Positions 19,882 through 28,928 of a DNA stretch of 64,000 nucleotides are shown here, in pieces (within the stretch, counting starts at the first letter, position 1; every line of letters begins with the position of its first letter). Source of the DNA: JAMHWF01 sp964371405 (GTDB lineage: Bacteria > Pseudomonadota > Gammaproteobacteria > Burkholderiales > Burkholderiaceae_C); NCBI GenBank assembly GCA_964371405.1, contig CAYJLV010000009.1, positions 1 through 64,000 on the forward strand, in the 5' to 3' direction. The translations under genes were made by a program, and so were the position numbers. Below the pieces are notes generated by a model. The model saw only the letters and a program-made list of their open reading frames with translations. It was not told where the DNA came from and ran no database searches.

Positions 19882-20110
19882 GGGGGCTTGACTTATCCCC
19901 AAAACGACAACTCGTCACGCGTTGTAACCGATGTGCTGCGTTGCGTCATTCATTTTGCCGCGTTTGTGTGCCAAGTGCTTGATTTCATTGAAATACGCTC
20001 CATGCCGAAAAATAGAGCAAGGGACGACGAAATCCAGTGTTGACGCGGATTTGGCGGCGGTGCGGTGCGTTTGCCCACAAAGTTATCCACAGGAATGGTG
20101 GATAGCTGGA
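19882..20110. other. AT-rich hemE-priA spacer with clustered DnaA-box-like 9-mers
   Basis: This 336-nt gene-free spacer is distinctly richer in A+T than its surroundings. It holds a consensus DnaA box TTATCCACA (20083-20091), TTATCCCCA (19893-19901, 8 of 9), TTGCCCACA (20071-20079, 7 of 9) and, on the other strand, a 7-of-9 site at 20097-20105. A perfect palindrome ATTTCA-T-TGAAAT lies at 19982-19994. The three right-hand sites fall within 35 nt. This could be a DnaA-bound control region for priA or an origin-like element; dnaA, dnaN, parAB and mnmG are not in this window. Confidence 0.5.
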
Positions 20111-20164
20111 AAAGTTTAGTCAAATCATGGGCTTGCTGCTTTTCGTTGATCTGGAATTGAGGTC

Positions 20165-22222
20165 TTGGCGCTAACTGCGATCCGCGTCGTCGTCGATGCC
20201 CCGCAGTACAGCGGCGTCGGCGTCGCGCTCGACTACCTCAGCGAGCAGCCGCTTGCGCCGGGCACGTTCGTGCGTGTACCGCTGGGGCGGCGCGAGGTCG
20301 CCGGCATCGTGTGGTCCGATGCGCCGGGTGCGCCCGGGGCGCCGCCGGCCGGCGTCGAGTTGCGGCCCGTCATGGCCGCGCTGCGCGCGTTGCCGGCGCT
20401 GCCGGCACGTTGGCTCGAGCTCGTCGAGTTCGCCGCGCGCTACTACCAGCGCTCGGTCGGTGAGCTGGCGCTGGCCGTCGTCCCCGCCCAGTTGCATCGC
20501 CTGGACGATTCCCAGCTCGCCAAGCGCATCGCGCGTACGGTCAAGCCGCCGTCAGCAGCGCCGACACCTGATGCCGAGGTGCAGCCGCCGCCCTTGAACG
20601 AAGCGCAGGCCGCCGCCGTCGCGCAACTCGCGGCCGATGCGCAAGCCGGCCGCGCGGCGACCACGCTGCTGCACGGCGTCACCGGCAGCGGCAAGACGGA
20701 GGTCTACCTGCGCGAAGTCGAGCGTGTGCTCGCCGCCGGTGGTCAGGCGCTCGTGCTCGTGCCCGAAATCAACCTGACGCCGCAGCTCGAATCGCGCTTC
20801 GCGGCACGCTTCGCCGGCCGGCGCATCGTTGCGCTGCACAGCGGCCTGACGCCGGCGCAGCGCCTGCGCCACTGGATCGCGGCACACCTCGGCCAGGCCG
20901 ACATCGTGCTCGGCACGCGGCTGGCCGTGTTCACGCCGCTGCCGCGACTTGGCGTGATCGTCGTCGACGAGGAGCACGACGCCTCGTACAAGCAACAGGA
21001 GGGCGCGCGCTACTCGGCGCGCGACCTCGCCGTCTGGCGCGGCCGCAACGAGTCGGTGCCGGCGCTGCTCGGCTCGGCGACACCGTCGCTCGAGACTTGG
21101 CAGCAGGCCGAGCTTGGCCGCTATGCGCGCATCGCGTTGCCGGGGCGCATCGGCGCGGGCGCGCTGCCGCGCGTGCGCCTGTTCGACATGAACACGCTGC
21201 CGATGGTGAAGGGCGCGACCAGCGCGCTCTCGCCGCCGCTGCTCGACGCCATCGAGACGCGGCGCGCGCGCGGCGAGCAGTGCCTCGTGCTGCTCAACCG
21301 CCGCGGCTATGCGCCGGTGCTGCACTGCACCGCCTGCGGCTGGAAGAGCGCCTGCCCGCACTGCAGCGCCTGGCGCGTGTTCCACAAGCTCGACCGCACG
21401 CTGCGCTGTCACCACTGCGGCGTGACGGAGCGCGTGCCGCGCGCCTGCCCCGACTGCGGCAACGCCGACATCACGGCGCTCGGCCGCGGCACCGAGCGGC
21501 TCGAGGAGCAGCTCGCGCAGGTGTTGCCCGGCGCGCGCATCGCGCGCATCGACGCCGACACGACGCGCCTCAAAGGCGCGCTCGAAGCGCAGCTCGGCGC
21601 GGTGCACGCGGGCGAGGTCGATGTGCTGGTCGGCACGCAGATGATCGCCAAGGGCCACGACTTCCGGCGCATCACGCTGGTCGCCGCGGTGAACCCGGAT
21701 GGCGCTCTCTTCAGCAGCGACTTCCGCGCGCCCGAGCGATTGTTCTCGCTGCTGCTGCAGGCCGCCGGGCGCGCCGGGCGCGATGCGCAGCACGCCGCGG
21801 CGAGCGAGATGTGGGTGCAGACCTGGCACCCGCAGCATGCGCTCTATGCGGCACTGCGCGCGCACGACTACGCCGCGTTCGCCGCCAGCCAGTTGCGCGA
21901 GCGCGAGATGGCCGGGCTGCCGCCCTATTTCCACCTCGCGCTGCTGCGCGCCGAGGCGCGCACGCTCGACGTCGCGCGTGCCTTCCTGCAGGCGGCGAGC
22001 GACGCGGCCGCCGCATCCGAAAGCGTTGCGATCTATCCGCCGGTGCCGATGAGCCTGCAGCGCGTGGCCAACGTGGAGCGCGCGCAGATGCTCGTCGAGT
22101 CGCGCTCGCGGCCGGCGTTGCAGCACTTCCTCGCGCAGTGGGCGCCGCAGCTGCACGCGTTGCGCGCCGCGCACCGCGGGCTGATCCGCTGGGCCGTCGA
22201 CGTCGATCCCCTCACGATCTGA
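20165..22222 (+). CDS. priA: Primosomal protein N' (replication restart helicase)
   Basis: 685 residues. Walker A GVTGSGKTEVY at 171-181, DEEH box in VVDEEHDASYKQQEGARYSA, the zinc region with eight cysteines (CTACGWKSACPHC ... CHHCG ... CPDCGN) and late motifs QMIAKGHDF and LLQAAGRAGR are all present. PriA reloads the replicative helicase at stalled forks. The only in-frame start is TTG 20165; a stop at 20147 blocks extension and the ribosome site is poor, hinting at low expression. Its upstream spacer carries DnaA-box-like sites. Confidence 0.97.
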   Translation: MALTAIRVVVDAPQYSGVGVALDYLSEQPLAPGTFVRVPLGRREVAGIVWSDAPGAPGAPPAGVELRPVMAALRALPALPARWLELVEFAARYYQRSVGELALAVVPAQLHRLDDSQLAKRIARTVKPPSAAPTPDAEVQPPPLNEAQAAAVAQLAADAQAGRAATTLLHGVTGSGKTEVYLREVERVLAAGGQALVLVPEINLTPQLESRFAARFAGRRIVALHSGLTPAQRLRHWIAAHLGQADIVLGTRLAVFTPLPRLGVIVVDEEHDASYKQQEGARYSARDLAVWRGRNESVPALLGSATPSLETWQQAELGRYARIALPGRIGAGALPRVRLFDMNTLPMVKGATSALSPPLLDAIETRRARGEQCLVLLNRRGYAPVLHCTACGWKSACPHCSAWRVFHKLDRTLRCHHCGVTERVPRACPDCGNADITALGRGTERLEEQLAQVLPGARIARIDADTTRLKGALEAQLGAVHAGEVDVLVGTQMIAKGHDFRRITLVAAVNPDGALFSSDFRAPERLFSLLLQAAGRAGRDAQHAAASEMWVQTWHPQHALYAALRAHDYAAFAASQLREREMAGLPPYFHLALLRAEARTLDVARAFLQAASDAAAASESVAIYPPVPMSLQRVANVERAQMLVESRSRPALQHFLAQWAPQLHALRAAHRGLIRWAVDVDPLTI

Positions 22223-22223
22223 A

Positions 22224-23189
22224 TTACTGCGGTGTCGCGCCGAGCAGCCAGGCCAGCAGCGAGAACGTCGCGAACGACAGCACCGTCGACGCCATGATGA
22301 TGCGCGCGACGCGGCCGTTGTCGGCGCCGTAGCGTTCGGCCAGCAGCGACACGTTGCTTGCCGACGGCAGGGCTGCCGCGAGCGCCAGCGCTGCGAGCTG
22401 GAACGATGTGAGCGCGGCGCCGAGCCGCATCGCCATCCAGCCGAGGCCCAGCATGAGCAGCGGATGCAGCAGCAGCTTGACCAGCGCGATCGGCAGGTAC
22501 AGCGCGACGGGCGTGCGCGTGTGCGCGTGCTGCCCGGCGCGCCACAGCACGGCGCCGATCGTGAACAGCGCGACCGGCGATGCGGCGTCGCCGAGCATGC
22601 GCACGATCGCATCGATCGGCCCCGGCAGCGTGAAGCGCGTGACGGAGGCCAGCGCGCCGAGGCCGATCGCCCACGGCAGCGGGTTGGCGAGCGCGCCGCG
22701 CAGCGCGCGCGCCGCCGCCGCGCGCCCGCCCTGGCCCGAGGCCTCGTGTGCCTGCGCCAGGCCGATGCACAGCGAACTGGTGACGAGCAGGTCGATCAGC
22801 AGCGTCGTGATCACCGGCGCGGCCGCCGCCGGCCCGAGCAGCGCCGCGATCAGCGGCACGCCCATGAAGCCGCTGTTCGGGAACGCGGCAACCAGCGCGC
22901 CGAACGCGGCGTCCTTCAAGTGCACGCGCGGCGACAGCGTGGCGCGCACCGTGGCCGCGACGATCAGCAGCGCGGCGGCAAGGTAGACCGCAATGACGAC
23001 GGGGTTCAGCAGCTGCAGCACCGGCACCGAGGCGCCGAAGCGGTACAGCATGCACGGCAGCGCGAAGTAGAGGACGAAGGCGTTGAGCCCCGGGATCGCC
23101 GCTTCGGGCAGCACGCGCGCACGCGCCGCGAGCCAGCCGCACAGCACGAGCGCGAAGAAGGGCAGCGTGGTCGCAACGATCGGGTGCAT
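22224..23189 (-). CDS. AEC-family (auxin efflux carrier-like) permease
   Basis: 321 residues, about ten membrane helices in two five-helix halves, as in bacterial AEC transporters (malonate/malate or unknown anions). Visible features are PCMLYRFGASVPV after helix 2, AFPNSGFMGVPLI (Asn/Gly/Met crossover region of the first half) and ALPSASNVSLLAERYG in the second half. Converges on priA with a single base between stops. Substrate cannot be assigned. Confidence 0.85.
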   Translation of the reverse strand: MHPIVATTLPFFALVLCGWLAARARVLPEAAIPGLNAFVLYFALPCMLYRFGASVPVLQLLNPVVIAVYLAAALLIVAATVRATLSPRVHLKDAAFGALVAAFPNSGFMGVPLIAALLGPAAAAPVITTLLIDLLVTSSLCIGLAQAHEASGQGGRAAAARALRGALANPLPWAIGLGALASVTRFTLPGPIDAIVRMLGDAASPVALFTIGAVLWRAGQHAHTRTPVALYLPIALVKLLLHPLLMLGLGWMAMRLGAALTSFQLAALALAAALPSASNVSLLAERYGADNGRVARIIMASTVLSFATFSLLAWLLGATPQ

Positions 23190-23210
23190 GCGCTCTCGCC
23201 GCCGTCGCGT

Positions 23211-24737
23211 TCAGCCGCGCTGCGCGCCGGCACGCCCAGCCTCGACGACGAAGCTCGCGGCCGTGCGCACGGCGCTCGCCGCGTCGAGCGGATCGTCGAC
23301 GACGCGCAGCCGCGCCTGCAGCGAGCGCTCGTCGAGCTGCAAGCGCACATAGCCGCGCTGGTCGGAGCGCGCAAGGCGGATGTGCGGGTTGAAGGCCAGG
23401 CCCGCGGCGAGTCGCTCCTGCGCCATGCCGTGGCTCGAGATCGAGGTGCCGCAGAACTCCGTCGCGACGACGGGCGAAGCCGCATCGCCGGCGCGTGCGT
23501 GCAGATCGGCGACGTAGTTCGCGTGCACGTCGCCGCCGAGCACGACGACGTTGCTCGCCTTGCGGGCAAGCATGTCGTCGAGCAGCCGCTGGCGCGCCGC
23601 CGGGTAGCCGCTCCAGCCGTCGGTCCACACCATGCCGCCGGGCGACTCGGCGTGCGCCGGGTCGCGCCAGGTGAACGGCGCGAAGAGGGTCTGTTGCGCG
23701 ACCAGGTTCCAGCCGCCGCCGTTGACCCAGCCGTCGGCGAGCCAGCGTTCCTGCTCGCTGCCCAGCATCGTGCGCCGCGGGTCGAGCAGGGCGGGGCAGT
23801 CCTTGACCAGCACCGTGTTCGAGCCGCCGCGGCCGTGCGGCGGGCAGGCCTGCGCGTCGCGGTACTGGCGCGCGTCGAGCGCGTGGATGCGCGCGAGGCG
23901 GCCCCAGTCCCAGCGCCCGAACAGACGCAGCCCGGCCGGCGTCGGCTGCACCGCAGCGGGCACCGGCATGTGTTCCCACCACGCCTGATACGCCGCCGCG
24001 CGCTGCTGCGGGAAGTCGGGCTGCAGTTCGCGGCCCTGCAGGGCGGCGTAGTCGTTCTCGACCTCGTGGTCGTCCCACACGGCGATCCACGGCGCACGCG
24101 CGTGCATGCGCTGCAGCGCCGGGTCGCTCTTGTACTGCGCGTAGCGGTCGCGGTACTGCTGCAGCGAGAGCGTCCAGCCGCCGTCGTGACGGCGCACGCG
24201 CCTCGCGCCGGGCGGAGTGGGGTACTCGTAGATGTAGTCGCCGAGGAACAGCACGAGGTCGAGTTCGTCGTCGGCCATGTCGCGCCACGCGGCGTAGTGG
24301 CCGTGGTCCCAGCGCTGGCACGAAGCGATCGCGAAGGCGAGCGTCGCGGCGCCGGCCGCGGCTGGCGCGGTGCGCGTGCGCCCGGCCATGCTGCGCGCGC
24401 CGAGCGCCATGAAGCGGTAGTGGTACCAGCGGCCGGGCGCGAGGCCGCTCACGTCGACGTGCACGCTGTGCGCCGATGCGGCGCGCGCCACCGTGATGCC
24501 GCGCGCCGCGATGTCGATGAAGGCGTCGTCGCGTGCCACCTCCCAGCGCACGTCGACGGCATCGGGCAGGTCGGCGCCGGTCACGCGCGTCCACAGCGAG
24601 ACGCCGCCCGGCTGCGGCCAGCCCGACGCGACGCCGAGCGCGAAGCGTTCGACTTCGCCGGCCCGTGCGTGGCGCACGAAGGCCGGCGGCAGCGCCGCAG
24701 CGAGGGCAAGCGAGAGCAGGCTGCGGCGCGTCGTCAT
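23211..24737 (-). CDS. phoD: PhoD-type alkaline phosphatase, Tat-exported
   Basis: 508 residues. The N-terminus MTTRRSLLSLALAAALPPAF is a twin-arginine signal. A small N-terminal beta domain (around 35-125) is followed by the metallophosphatase domain: FAIASCQRWDHGHYAAWRDM, LVLFLGDYIYEYP, WDDHEVENDYA and VVLGGDVHANYVADL hold the metal ligands. PhoD hydrolyses phosphomono- and diesters outside the cytoplasm with Ca and Fe. No Pho box was found upstream. It lies 21 nt beyond the AEC gene start and may be its operon leader. Confidence 0.94.
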   Translation of the reverse strand: MTTRRSLLSLALAAALPPAFVRHARAGEVERFALGVASGWPQPGGVSLWTRVTGADLPDAVDVRWEVARDDAFIDIAARGITVARAASAHSVHVDVSGLAPGRWYHYRFMALGARSMAGRTRTAPAAAGAATLAFAIASCQRWDHGHYAAWRDMADDELDLVLFLGDYIYEYPTPPGARRVRRHDGGWTLSLQQYRDRYAQYKSDPALQRMHARAPWIAVWDDHEVENDYAALQGRELQPDFPQQRAAAYQAWWEHMPVPAAVQPTPAGLRLFGRWDWGRLARIHALDARQYRDAQACPPHGRGGSNTVLVKDCPALLDPRRTMLGSEQERWLADGWVNGGGWNLVAQQTLFAPFTWRDPAHAESPGGMVWTDGWSGYPAARQRLLDDMLARKASNVVVLGGDVHANYVADLHARAGDAASPVVATEFCGTSISSHGMAQERLAAGLAFNPHIRLARSDQRGYVRLQLDERSLQARLRVVDDPLDAASAVRTAASFVVEAGRAGAQRG

Positions 24738-24813
24738 CGTCGGGGGCCGTTCTTACCACATCGGCGTGACGCGGCGTCGCCTATCATCGCGCCCCGCATC
24801 GTTGTCGCCCGCC

Positions 24814-26874
24814 TTGAGCAGCTCTCCGCCCTCCACGCTGAACCCGGCCCAGATGCAGGCCGTGCACCACCTGCAGGGCCCGTGCCTCGTGCTCGCCGGC
24901 GCCGGCTCGGGCAAGACGCGCGTCATCACGCACAAGATCGCGCGCCTGCTGCAGGCCGACTACGCGCCGCGCGAGATCGCCGCGATCACGTTCACCAACA
25001 AGGCCGCGCAGGAAATGCGCGAGCGCACACGGGCACTGGTCGGCACCAAGGCGGCGAAGGATCTCGTCGTCTGCACCTTCCACGCGCTGGGCGTGCGCAT
25101 CCTGCGCGCCGACGGCGAGCGGCTCGGCCTGAAGCCGCAGTTCTCGATCCTCGACGCCGACGACGTGCTCGGCGTGCTGCGCGACGCCGGCGGCAGCACC
25201 GACAACGCGCTGGCGCGGCGCTGGCAGTGGGCGATCAGCGGCTGGAAGAACAGCGGCCTGAACAGCGAGCAGGCCGCCGCCGTCGCTGCCGACGACGACG
25301 AGCGCGTCGCCGTGCGCGTGATGCAGCGCTACGAGGAGCGGCTCGTCGCCTACCAGGCGGTCGACTTCGACGACCTGATCGGCCTGCCCTTGAAGCTGCT
25401 GCAGCGCGACGCCGAGGCGCGCGCCAAGTGGCAGGGCACGCTGCGCTACCTGCTTGTCGACGAATACCAGGACACCAACGCCGTGCAGTACGAGCTGCTC
25501 AAGCTGCTCGCCGGCGATGTGCGGCCGATGTTCACCGCGGTGGGCGACGACGACCAGAGCATCTATGGCTGGCGCGGCGCGACGATCGACAACCTGCGCC
25601 GCCTGCCGCAGGACTACCCGCAGTTGAAGCTGATCCCGCTCGAGCAGAACTACCGCTCGACCGGCTCGATCCTGCGCGCGGCCAATGCCGTGATCGCGAA
25701 CAACCCGAAGCTGTTCGAGAAGAAGCTGTGGAGCGAGTTCGGCGACGGCGATCCGGTGGCGCTGCTCGAATGCGACGGCGAGGAGCACGAGGCCGAGCGC
25801 GCCGTCGCGCGCATCCAGGCGCTGCGCGGCGCCGATGGCCGCGTCACGTTCGCCGACTTCGCCGTGCTCTACCGCGCCAACCACCAGGCGCGCGTGTTCG
25901 AGCAGGCGCTGCGCCGCGCGAACATCCCGTACAAGGTGTCGGGCGGCCAGAGCTTCTTCGACCGCGCCGAGATCCGCGACCTGTGCGCGTGGCTGCGCCT
26001 GCTCGTCAACAACGACGACGACCCCGCGTTCCTGCGCGCCGTGACGAGCCCCAAGCGCGGCATCGGCCACCAGACGCTGGCCAACCTGGGCGAATTCGCC
26101 GGCAAGTGGAAGACGAGCCTGTTCGAGGCGCTGTTCTCGCCGTCGCTCGCCACGGCGCTGAGCGCCAAGGCCGTCGGCTCGCTGCACGAGTTCGGCCGCT
26201 ACGTCAACGACCTCGAACACCGCGCGCGCCACACCGAAGGCGGCGAGGACGCCAAGGCGCTGCTGCTCGGCTGGTTGAAGGACATCGGCTACGAGCAGCA
26301 CCTGCACGACGGCGAAGACAGCGAGAAGCTCGCCGCGGCGCGCTGGAGCAACGTGCTCGACTTCGTCGAATGGATCGCCAAGCGCTGCGGCGGCGTCGTC
26401 ACGCAGGAAGGCGGCACTTTCGAGAGCGAGAAACAGAGCGTGCTCGACGTGGCGCAGACGATCAGCGTCATCATCAGCCTGGCCGAGCGCGGCGACGAGC
26501 GGGACGTGGTGACGCTGTCGACGCTGCACGCCGCCAAGGGGCTGGAGTGGCCGCACGTGATGCTCGCCGGCGTCAACGAAGGGCTGCTGCCGTTCAGGAG
26601 TGGCGACGAGGAGATGACGGCCGCGCGTCTGGAAGAGGAACGCCGGCTGATGTACGTCGGCCTCACGCGCGCGCGCACCACGCTCGCCGTCAGCACGCTG
26701 CGCCGCAGAAAGCGCGGGCGCGACACGATCGCCGGCGTGCCCAGTCGCTTCATCGTCGAGATGAAGCTGCACGAGCAGGGCCCGAAGGTCGACCCGCGCG
26801 AGCGCATGAAGGCGCTGCGGGCCGAGCTGGCGGCGAAGGCGGCTGCGGCGGCGAGCCAGGCCGCAGCGGACTGA
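24814..26874 (+). CDS. rep: UvrD/Rep-family DNA helicase (Rep)
   Basis: 686 residues from TTG 24814, which gives the N-terminus SSSPPSTLNPAQMQAVHHLQ expected for Rep. Superfamily 1A motifs are in order: I AGAGSGKTRVI, Ia FTNKAAQEM, II LVDEYQDTN, III GDDDQSIYGWRG, IV LEQNYRST, V LSTLHAAKGLEW, VI RRLMYVGLTRAR. It moves 3'-5' on single strands and clears proteins ahead of forks. Length and absence of a long C-terminal tail favour Rep over UvrD. Divergent from phoD. Together with priA it makes a replication-restart pair within 5 kb. Confidence 0.93.
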   Translation: MSSSPPSTLNPAQMQAVHHLQGPCLVLAGAGSGKTRVITHKIARLLQADYAPREIAAITFTNKAAQEMRERTRALVGTKAAKDLVVCTFHALGVRILRADGERLGLKPQFSILDADDVLGVLRDAGGSTDNALARRWQWAISGWKNSGLNSEQAAAVAADDDERVAVRVMQRYEERLVAYQAVDFDDLIGLPLKLLQRDAEARAKWQGTLRYLLVDEYQDTNAVQYELLKLLAGDVRPMFTAVGDDDQSIYGWRGATIDNLRRLPQDYPQLKLIPLEQNYRSTGSILRAANAVIANNPKLFEKKLWSEFGDGDPVALLECDGEEHEAERAVARIQALRGADGRVTFADFAVLYRANHQARVFEQALRRANIPYKVSGGQSFFDRAEIRDLCAWLRLLVNNDDDPAFLRAVTSPKRGIGHQTLANLGEFAGKWKTSLFEALFSPSLATALSAKAVGSLHEFGRYVNDLEHRARHTEGGEDAKALLLGWLKDIGYEQHLHDGEDSEKLAAARWSNVLDFVEWIAKRCGGVVTQEGGTFESEKQSVLDVAQTISVIISLAERGDERDVVTLSTLHAAKGLEWPHVMLAGVNEGLLPFRSGDEEMTAARLEEERRLMYVGLTRARTTLAVSTLRRRKRGRDTIAGVPSRFIVEMKLHEQGPKVDPRERMKALRAELAAKAAAAASQAAAD

Positions 26875-26950
26875 GCGGGAAGCTCGATCGCCGCGTCCTG
26901 GCCGGATCGATCAGTCGCTGTGCGCCGGCGGCGAGCCCCGACGACGAGCG

Positions 26951-27223
26951 TCAGGCCGCACGAACGATCGCAGCAGTGGCCCGCCGCACCAGCGGCAGCG
27001 CCACGAGCAGGGTGGGAAACGCGATGAGCCACGAGAGCGCCCAGGCGCTCAGCCAGACCTCCAGGAAGTTCGGCGCCCACCCGATGCCGCGCAGCGTGGT
27101 GACCAGTGAAACGATGCACGTCATGAGGACGGAAAGAAGCAGGGGAAGCACCGCCGCGGCATACCGGGCGGGCAGCTTCGGGGTGCCGAGAAGGGTCTCC
27201 GAGGGGCGCGGTGCTGCTGGCAT
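26951..27223 (-). CDS. DUF2798 small membrane protein
   Basis: 90 residues with two membrane helices (LPARYAAAVLPLLLSVLMTC and WLIAFPTLLVALPLVRR). The pattern SVLMTCIVSLVTTLRGIG ... WLSAWALSWLIAFPTLL matches DUF2798, a two-helix family of unknown role. ATG 27223. Codon use is less GC-biased than in neighbours, as for the next two genes. Confidence 0.85.
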   Translation of the reverse strand: MPAAPRPSETLLGTPKLPARYAAAVLPLLLSVLMTCIVSLVTTLRGIGWAPNFLEVWLSAWALSWLIAFPTLLVALPLVRRATAAIVRAA

Positions 27224-27481
27224 GGTTCCTGGCTTGTGGGCGATGCGACATACTCCGGCGTCTGGCGCGCCTTCGAGGTCTCCCGTGCATTCTCACGAGA
27301 GCGGGCTCCCTGCGCTGCAGTGAACCCCGAGTTGCTGGTCCTCGGTCGCAAGGAGCGAGTGCACACCTTCCGGCGTGCCGCGGTGGGTCGCCCCGTGTGA
27401 AACAGCCGGCTCTGAATTGAACGACACGCTTGAACGTTCGCTCGAAAAGATTCTGGCTGTGCTCCTTGCCGGACGCTTGGG
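27224..27481. other. Gene-free lower-GC spacer
   Basis: 258 nt between two leftward genes. No convincing coding frame, hairpin with T-run or known motif was seen. Base composition is visibly less GC-rich than the rest of the window. Confidence 0.4.
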
Positions 27482-27913
27482 CTACTCGACCGAAGGAACT
27501 GCCCAGAAGGCGGCTGCCTCCTTGGGAAACGAGGCGAGAACCTTGTTCAGCGCGGCCTCATCGACCGAACTCCGAAGGGCAACGGCAACGGCCTCGATCG
27601 CGTTGGAGGGCGAGAAGTTGTGCAGGCTGCGAAGTGCCTGGACTTCCGCCGTCATGGCCTGGCGGCTGGAGAACGGCCGGGTTTTTTCATCCACAGGCCA
27701 CTGCTCAAGGAAGAGGGCCCTGAGCAGCGGCGGCAGCACGCCCGCGAACTCGATCGTCTGTGGGGTGGTCAGCCGCCGCCGGAACGTGAGGAGGACGCCT
27801 TCGACCATAGTCCAGGCCATGTTCGTGGTCTGAAGGCCGGCGGCGTTTCGGGCTGCCACCATGAACCGCTCGAAGTCGACCGCGGCGCGCTGGTACTCGA
27901 GGGGCCAGGTCAT
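27482..27913 (-). CDS. DUF2267 domain protein
   Basis: 143 residues, all-helical, with the DUF2267 layout: FERFMVAARNAAGLQTTNMA, then GVLLTFRRRLTTPQTIEFAG, then VLPPLLRALFLEQWPVDEK, and a C-terminal helical half similar to the first. DUF2267 proteins are small and cytoplasmic, of unknown activity, and are often near stress or envelope genes. Here the neighbours are DUF2798 and a secreted hydrolase. The C-terminal half is less conserved than usual. Confidence 0.8.
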   Translation of the reverse strand: MTWPLEYQRAAVDFERFMVAARNAAGLQTTNMAWTMVEGVLLTFRRRLTTPQTIEFAGVLPPLLRALFLEQWPVDEKTRPFSSRQAMTAEVQALRSLHNFSPSNAIEAVAVALRSSVDEAALNKVLASFPKEAAAFWAVPSVE

Positions 27914-28019
27914 TCGGCAAGCAAGGACGGGCCGGCGCAGCCTGACCGTTCGACATGAGCTACTCGATCCGGCGTGCCGGCGCGCGCCCTCGCCATGGAA
28001 GCGGGCTGGAGACTTCTTC

Positions 28020-28802
28020 TCACGGCTTCAGGATCCAGGCGGCGATGTGCTGGACAACCTCGCGCTCCAGGCCGGCGAAGCCGTGGTACGCCAGCGATTC
28101 GCAGGAGTCGCCCTTGTTCGCGCCGCCCTTGAACGACAGCAACTGGGTGCGTGGCGAACTGCTCAGTCGATTCATCAGATTGGGCGCTTCCGAGAATGAG
28201 CAATGTGCGCACCCGTCTTGCTCGTGATGGACGACCAGCGCGGGGACTCGAATCCTGCCCAGTGGCATGGCCGGCACCGGACGGCTCCTGTCGTCAGTGA
28301 GGATGGTGGACACCAGAACCAGTCCATCGGGTCCGTCGGAAGCATCGAGTTCCGTCGTGGCGTAGGCCGCCGACTGCGTGCCGCGACTGGTGCCGACGAG
28401 CCACACGGGAGCCTTTGCGTTCTCGCGCAACCAGCCGATGACTGCCTTGATATCCGCGGCGTGATCGGGCGTCTGACGGAACCGGCCGAGAAAAGGCTGG
28501 GACTGCCGATCGGACGGGGCATCGACGACAGCCACCGCCAAGCCCGCATCGGCGAAAAGCTGGCGCGTTCGAACAAGGAAGTTCCTGTCGCCCCACTTCA
28601 TGGAACCGTTCGAGTAGATCTGCAGACCCCCATGGCCACCGGCGAGAAGCACGACCGCGGCTTTGGGTTCGGGGGGCGCGAGCACGATCATGCGTTGCGT
28701 GACGCCGGATCGACTTGGAATGTCTACGACGCGCTCCGCAATCTGGCCGTAGCCGTTCGTGGTTAAGAGCAGCGAGATCAGCCAGAACCAAACGACCCTC
28801 AT
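28020..28802 (-). CDS. Secreted alpha/beta hydrolase
   Basis: 260 residues with a Sec signal peptide (VWFWLISLLLTTNGYGQ). The nucleophile elbow is VWLVGTSRGTQSAAY (Ser near residue 140), the acid probably in the VHHEQDGCAHC stretch and the His in ESLAYHGFAGLE near 240. LLAGGHGGLQIYSNG is the oxyanion region. The CAHC cysteine pair could form a disulfide in the periplasm. Substrate unknown. ATG 28802 has a strong GGGAGGA site. It belongs to the lower-GC patch. Confidence 0.85.
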   Translation of the reverse strand: MRVVWFWLISLLLTTNGYGQIAERVVDIPSRSGVTQRMIVLAPPEPKAAVVLLAGGHGGLQIYSNGSMKWGDRNFLVRTRQLFADAGLAVAVVDAPSDRQSQPFLGRFRQTPDHAADIKAVIGWLRENAKAPVWLVGTSRGTQSAAYATTELDASDGPDGLVLVSTILTDDRSRPVPAMPLGRIRVPALVVHHEQDGCAHCSFSEAPNLMNRLSSSPRTQLLSFKGGANKGDSCESLAYHGFAGLEREVVQHIAAWILKP

Positions 28803-28928
28803 GTGTTCCTCCCGAGAGGAAAAGCAGATCAGGCATCGTAGCCGGCGCGCTTCGTCATCGCTTGAACGCGGGCAGCCAACGACGGCGCGAGCAGCGTGAC
28901 GAGCAGGTCGCCCACCCCCCGCACCGAG

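Noticed and set aside
19829..20164. Calling the hemE-priA spacer the chromosomal origin
   Set aside because: Only one perfect DnaA box, no dnaA/dnaN/parAB/mnmG nearby, and gene orientation does not switch across it; kept as a hypothesis.
22464..27323. A 1619-codon plus-strand open frame
   Set aside because: It runs antisense to the AEC and PhoD genes and out of frame through rep; composition is repetitive Arg/Ala and no domain is seen.
28240..28260. tRNA T-arm-like GACTCGAATCC
   Set aside because: It lies inside the secreted hydrolase gene and no cloverleaf can be built around it.
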